This document shows positions 60,448 to 64,000 of a stretch of DNA of 64,000 nt, in pieces. The position numbers and the translations under genes were made by a program. The stretch comes from CBDDFQ01 sp965227035 (GTDB lineage: Bacteria > Pseudomonadota > Gammaproteobacteria > Burkholderiales > Burkholderiaceae_C): contig OZ245724.1 in the NCBI GenBank assembly GCA_965227035.1, positions 806,001-870,000 on the forward strand, written 5' to 3'. Each line of letters begins with the position of its first letter. Position 1 is the first letter of the stretch. The notes beneath the pieces are model-generated. The model ran no database searches. It was not told the DNA's origin and saw only the letters and a program-made list of their open reading frames with translations.

Positions 60448-61182
60448 CACGTCCCAAACACCGTGGCCAAGTTTCAGGCCGCGGTTCTCGAACTTGGTCA
60501 AAGGCCGATAGTCGGGTTTGGGTGCGTACGCTTCTGCGGTGTTTTCCAGCATCGGCTCGGCGCTTGCGACTTCAAGAATCTGCTCGGCGTAAGGCTGCCA
60601 GTCGGTTGCGCAATGCAGATATCCGCCTGGCTTCAATCGGCTCGCCAGTTTGGCTACGAACGGTGTCTGCAGCAGACGGCGTTTGTTGTGGCGCTTCTTG
60701 TGCCAGGGATCGGGAAAGAACACATGAATGCCGTCCAGCGAGTCCGGGGCCAACATGTTCTCGATGACTTCTACGGCGTCGTGAGAAACGATTCGGATGT
60801 TGGTCAGGTTCTGCTCGCCGATTCGTTTGAGCAACGCACCGACGCCGGGCTCGTGCACCTCGCAGCAAAGAAAATTCTTCTCCGGCATCAGCGCCGCGAT
60901 ATGCGCCGTCGCTTCGCCCATGCCGAATCCAATTTCTAGAATGGTCGGAGCGCTGCGACCCCATACCGATTCGAAATCGAGCAAGTTGGCTTTGTACGGA
61001 AGAATGAATTGAGGCCCCAGCGTTTCGAGCGCCTTGTTCTGCCCCGTGGTAGTGCGGCCGGTACGTCTGACAAAGCTTTTGATCAACTTTGGAAAAGAAA
61101 CGCCATTCGACGGTCGGCCGCTTGATTTCGATTCTTTCGGCGCGTCTGACAATGCGTCGTCTTGGTGTTCTGAATTGCTCAT
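60427..61182 (-). CDS. trmB: tRNA (guanine-N7-)-methyltransferase
   Basis: Methylates G46 of tRNAs using SAM. 251 residues from the start at 61182 (MSNSEHQDDAL), which overlaps the gluQ stop as ATGA; a longer start at 61224 would lie inside gluQ. SAM motif EIGFGMGEATAHIA, family motif HVFFPDPWHKKRHNKRRLLQ and the C-terminal TDWQPYAEQILEV segment are present. The first 55 residues are a polar leader common in beta-proteobacterial TrmB. Confidence 0.95.
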   Translation of the reverse strand: MSNSEHQDDALSDAPKESKSSGRPSNGVSFPKLIKSFVRRTGRTTTGQNKALETLGPQFILPYKANLLDFESVWGRSAPTILEIGFGMGEATAHIAALMPEKNFLCCEVHEPGVGALLKRIGEQNLTNIRIVSHDAVEVIENMLAPDSLDGIHVFFPDPWHKKRHNKRRLLQTPFVAKLASRLKPGGYLHCATDWQPYAEQILEVASAEPMLENTAEAYAPKPDYRPLTKFENRGLKLGHGVWDVVFKRKA

Positions 61183-62156
61183 GTATGGCTGCAATTGTAT
61201 AAAGCGCGCCACTGCGCAACCCACCGAGTCAGGGCGTCGTGCAGGGGAATGTCATTTACCTGACTCGACTCGACGGCAGACAGCCCGAGCACACCTGCTG
61301 CATCGCGCATACACGTCATGACCTCGGCCGGCGTCGACAGCGAAAGGGCTCCTGCGCCGTTCTGCTTGGACAATTTTTCGCCGTTATCGCCAACCACCAA
61401 CGGGGTGTGCAAATACCTCGGCGTTTCGTATCCCAACAGCTTTTGCAATTCGATTTGACGCGCGGTATTGTCTGTCAAATCTGCCCCGCGAACCACATGA
61501 GTAATTCGCTGGAATTCATCGTCGACGACGACCGCGAGCTGATACGCCCAAAGCCCATCCGCCCGCTTGATCACGAAATCGCCGACGCGCTCGACGACAT
61601 CTTGCGACTGTTCGCCGAGTCGTCTGTCGTTCCAACGAATCGATGCGCTTGCGTCATGCGGCAAGCGAATTCGCCATGCCCGCGCCGGCTTGCCGTGGAG
61701 GCCATCGCGACAGGTATCGGGGTAGACGGCTTCCGTGTTGCGCGGTGTCACGATGTGGCGCTCGGCCAGCACCGTCTCGATGTCTTTGCGCGAGCAACCG
61801 CAGGGATACGCAAGGTCCTTGGCAATCAATCGGTCGAGTGCTTTTTGATAGTCGTTGCCCCGAGTCGATTGATACAGCACCGGCTCGTCCGATACCAGGC
61901 CACACACGGCAAGCTGCTTCAGGATGATTTCGTCGGCGCCGGGTATGCAACGCGGGGTGTCGACGTCTTCCATGCGAACGATCCAGGTTCCGTTCGAAGC
62001 ACGTGCATCGAGCCAGCTCGCCAACGCGGCGACGAGAGAGCCCGCGTGGAGCGGGCCGGTGGGTGAGGGCGCGAACCGGCCGCGGTAGTGCCCGGTGCGA
62101 ATCGATTGTTCGTCAGGCGACGGCAAGAGCGAGCTCGAGACCTGAGACGAACGCAT
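61179..62156 (-). CDS. gluQ: Glutamyl-queuosine tRNA(Asp) synthetase
   Basis: Attaches glutamate to queuosine at the wobble base of tRNA-Asp. About 325 residues; a truncated GluRS with the HIGH-like region GRFAPSPTGPLHAGSLVAAL and the KMSKS-like region GEKLSKQNGA, and no anticodon-binding domain. CGCSR is half of the zinc-binding site. The ATG at 62156 overlaps the end of the flavoprotein gene by 44 bases and has no good Shine-Dalgarno, so a later start near residue 10-15 is possible. Confidence 0.9.
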   Translation of the reverse strand: MRSSQVSSSLLPSPDEQSIRTGHYRGRFAPSPTGPLHAGSLVAALASWLDARASNGTWIVRMEDVDTPRCIPGADEIILKQLAVCGLVSDEPVLYQSTRGNDYQKALDRLIAKDLAYPCGCSRKDIETVLAERHIVTPRNTEAVYPDTCRDGLHGKPARAWRIRLPHDASASIRWNDRRLGEQSQDVVERVGDFVIKRADGLWAYQLAVVVDDEFQRITHVVRGADLTDNTARQIELQKLLGYETPRYLHTPLVVGDNGEKLSKQNGAGALSLSTPAEVMTCMRDAAGVLGLSAVESSQVNDIPLHDALTRWVAQWRALYNCSHT

Positions 62157-63144
62157 CTTCCACACGATGGCCGATGGTCCAGTCGCCGCACAGACCGATC
62201 GATTGCTTTGCGTCCCACAAATACGATTTGCCGAGGGGCTTGATCGTTTGCGCATGTCGCCAGCGATGCATCACCGCGTGAGTGGGGGCGGCACGAATGC
62301 CCGTGACCTCGGAGAAAGCCTTGATCATCTTGGCCTGTACACGCAGCGGGTCGTCTTCCAGATGTTCTGTCGACCAGGTCGGGCTGGCTTGCACCGTCCA
62401 GCGTTCAACGCGTCCTCTGCCGGGCTTGGACGATTCGCGTGCGACCCATGCGATGCGGTGATGCGTGCTTCGCGCGGCGTTCCATTGCGGTCCGAGGTAC
62501 GACATGCCAGGCTGATTCGCCTGCGGATAAGCGAGCATCAAGGTCCAGCACGGAGCGACTTCCACCTTCTGCAATTCCTTGACGAAGTTCGCCGCCAGTG
62601 CAGACGAGAGAAGAAGAACATCCGCCTGCGCAGCTGGAATCGCGATCAGCACCGAGTCGAAACCCGAGAAGACATGCTGCGAATCGTCGTCGCTTTCGCA
62701 GCGCAGTTGCCATTTCTTGGGCGCGATCGAATCACGTTCGATTCGGGTGACACGCGTGTTCAGATGAAGGTTGTTTTCGAGAGGGCGCGCCCATGTTTCG
62801 ACCAGCGAGTTCATGCCCGGAGAACACACCCAGTGCGACTCCAGCGATGGCAGTGCGGCGGCAACCACGTGACCGAACTCGTCGAGAACGCGAACGGCAT
62901 TGGCGCTCCAGCGCTTGCACACCGATTCCGATGCAACTTTGAGCGCCAACTCGAAGCGCGCATCGCGCACCGTGAAATATTGAGCGCCGTGATCGAAGGT
63001 GCCGAAGGGCGTGTCGCGGGTGGACATGCGTCCGGAGGTGCCATCGCTCTTTTCGAAGACGCTTACCTTGTGGCCCGCCTGCATCAGCGTTCTTGCAGCT
63101 GTGATGCCTGCCATGCCGGCGCCGATGATCGCGATGTGTTTCAT
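62113..63144 (-). CDS. Renalase-like FAD-dependent oxidoreductase
   Basis: A 343-residue flavoprotein with an N-terminal FAD dinucleotide-binding motif (HIAIIGAGMAGITAARTLMQAGHKVSVFEKSDGTSGRMSTR) and the C-terminal FAD-closing segment SIGLCGDWTIGHRVEDAFVSGLELA. The FDHGAQYFTVRD segment is typical of the bacterial NAD(P)/FAD proteins related to renalase. Function uncertain, perhaps oxidation of aberrant NAD(P)H isomers. It leads the minus-strand group with gluQ and trmB. Confidence 0.87.
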   Translation of the reverse strand: MKHIAIIGAGMAGITAARTLMQAGHKVSVFEKSDGTSGRMSTRDTPFGTFDHGAQYFTVRDARFELALKVASESVCKRWSANAVRVLDEFGHVVAAALPSLESHWVCSPGMNSLVETWARPLENNLHLNTRVTRIERDSIAPKKWQLRCESDDDSQHVFSGFDSVLIAIPAAQADVLLLSSALAANFVKELQKVEVAPCWTLMLAYPQANQPGMSYLGPQWNAARSTHHRIAWVARESSKPGRGRVERWTVQASPTWSTEHLEDDPLRVQAKMIKAFSEVTGIRAAPTHAVMHRWRHAQTIKPLGKSYLWDAKQSIGLCGDWTIGHRVEDAFVSGLELALAVA

Positions 63145-63245
63145 GATGTCCCTTTGCGGTGTTCTCTGGAATTTATGAATTCAATGCCGCCACTCTACAC
63201 GCCGAACACATCTATTCGGCTGACTCGGAGCACAGACTGCATGGG

Positions 63246-64000
63246 CTAAACCCGCAGATGATGATTGAGCAGGGCCTCGCGAGTCGCGGGAGTTTCGAGT
63301 CTTTCCAGCCACCAGGACAGAGCGCGCCCCCGCGTGGGTTCTCCGCGCTTCGCTGCGGGCGCCACGAAAATGTTGTCGCCGGTTCTGGCGCTGTGTACAC
63401 GCCATGCGTAGCTCATGGGAGCGAGGCGCGTGGTCCTGTCTACTTTTTTCACGACGAGCCTTCCGGCCTCGATGTAGGGACGCGCCATCGGCTCGGGCAA
63501 ATAACCCACGCCCAGGCCGCGCAGCTGTGCTTCGAGTTTCGTCTGCATCGACGACACCGTGAACACGTCCTGTCCGCTCAGCAGACCCACCGTCATGCCA
63601 GCGCCGCTGCGAATCGAATCTGCGACGGCGATGAACCGGTACGCGAGCAGCATTCGGTCGTCGAGCGGTTCTTTCGCGTCCGCTAACGGATGGTGAGGCG
63701 CTACCGCGAACACGAATTCGACGCTGCCCAATTGCCGGCTCTGGACCCCTGCAGTAGTGGCTGGATCGAGCACGACGCCAATTGCCAAATCTGCTTTCCC
63801 GGAGGTGAGCGCTTCGAGAGTTCCAGCCAGCGCCTCGTCGCATATTCGAACCCTCGTGGGCGGATTCAACGCGTAGAACTGCTCTGCAAGTTCCATCAGG
63901 ACCAGCCGAGAAATGACGGTGTCGGCGGCGATCGTGAATTCGGGCTCCCAGCCGGTGGCGACCCGGCGAACCCGATTGGCGATGGCGTCGATCTCGCCGA
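63246..64000 (-). CDS. LysR-family transcriptional regulator (5' end beyond the window)
   Basis: The frame is open to the window edge, giving about 251 C-terminal residues. They form the effector-binding domain: just inside the edge the frame reads RVRRVATGWEPEFTIAADTVISRL, then GKADLAIGVVLDP, FVFAVAPHHPLADA and GLGVGYLPEPMARPYIEAGRLVVK. The helix-turn-helix is outside the window. Target genes are unknown. Confidence 0.85.
   Translation of the reverse strand, partial: GEIDAIANRVRRVATGWEPEFTIAADTVISRLVLMELAEQFYALNPPTRVRICDEALAGTLEALTSGKADLAIGVVLDPATTAGVQSRQLGSVEFVFAVAPHHPLADAKEPLDDRMLLAYRFIAVADSIRSGAGMTVGLLSGQDVFTVSSMQTKLEAQLRGLGVGYLPEPMARPYIEAGRLVVKKVDRTTRLAPMSYAWRVHSARTGDNIFVAPAAKRGEPTRGRALSWWLERLETPATREALLNHHLRV

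Noticed and set aside
1..64000. CRISPR arrays, tRNA, rRNA, insertion sequences or prophage genes
   Set aside because: No spaced repeat array, no cloverleaf-like segment between genes, and no transposase, integrase or phage structural protein was recognised.

Overview
The window looks like chromosomal DNA of a beta-proteobacterium, most likely Burkholderiales and perhaps an Alcaligenaceae-like lineage. The grounds are two Bug-type tricarboxylate receptors, two LivFGHM-type ABC systems tied to aromatic catabolism, many LysR/AraC/MarR regulators, moderately high GC and tightly packed ATGA-coupled operons. This placement is inference; no rRNA or tRNA gene was seen.

Layout. 1-2.3 kb: the end of a GST-like gene, a cupin protein and aroC. 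2.3-4.3 kb: a visibly AT-rich insert that reads as a retron, with an msr-msd RNA locus at 2411-2540 followed by a reverse transcriptase carrying a C-terminal TOPRIM domain whose frame is broken near 3953-3973. 4.4-8.3 kb: a DMT permease divergent from pcaB-pcaC-pcaD-aroQ (protocatechuate/quinate branch). 8.3-16.1 kb: an AraC regulator divergent from a two-subunit ring-hydroxylating oxygenase and a five-gene branched-chain-type ABC importer. 16.1-20.5 kb: minus-strand genes for an ankyrin-repeat protein, GcvH, a membrane-anchored TAXI receptor and ETF-ubiquinone oxidoreductase. 20.9-22.9 kb: a small secreted protein and a 3-oxoacid CoA-transferase pair. 22.9-33.7 kb: a LysR regulator divergent from a long operon (gentisate dioxygenase, FAH-type hydrolase, FMN reductase, a second ABC importer, two VOC proteins, an alpha/beta hydrolase). 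33.6-40.1 kb: a phthalate cluster with MarR regulator, dihydrodiol dehydrogenase and reductase on the minus strand, and oxygenase, Bug receptor and 4,5-dihydroxyphthalate decarboxylase on the plus strand.

40.2-48.2 kb: a CHASE3 histidine kinase and LuxR-type response regulator, then an unusual gene fusing a receiver domain to a secreted spore-coat-U (SCPU) pilin, then a periplasmic chaperone, an outer-membrane usher, a second SCPU protein and an SDR oxidoreductase, closed by a clear terminator. 48.3-52.1 kb: a TPP-dependent enzyme and Bug receptor divergent from a LysR regulator. 52.1-64 kb: a SulP-STAS-cNMP transporter, a glutamate-synthase-like FMN protein, a succinate-semialdehyde-type dehydrogenase, alaS, trmB, gluQ, a renalase-like flavoprotein and a truncated LysR gene.

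Metabolic logic: phthalate is taken to protocatechuate at 34-40 kb, protocatechuate ring-cleavage products go through PcaB/C/D at 5.4-7.9 kb, and a CoA-transferase lies at 21.5 kb. A salicylate-5-hydroxylase-like oxygenase could feed the gentisate dioxygenase and FAH hydrolase at 23.9-25.8 kb. PcaGH and a maleylpyruvate isomerase are not in the window. The most notable items are the retron with its frameshift and the receiver-SCPU fusion heading the pilus genes.
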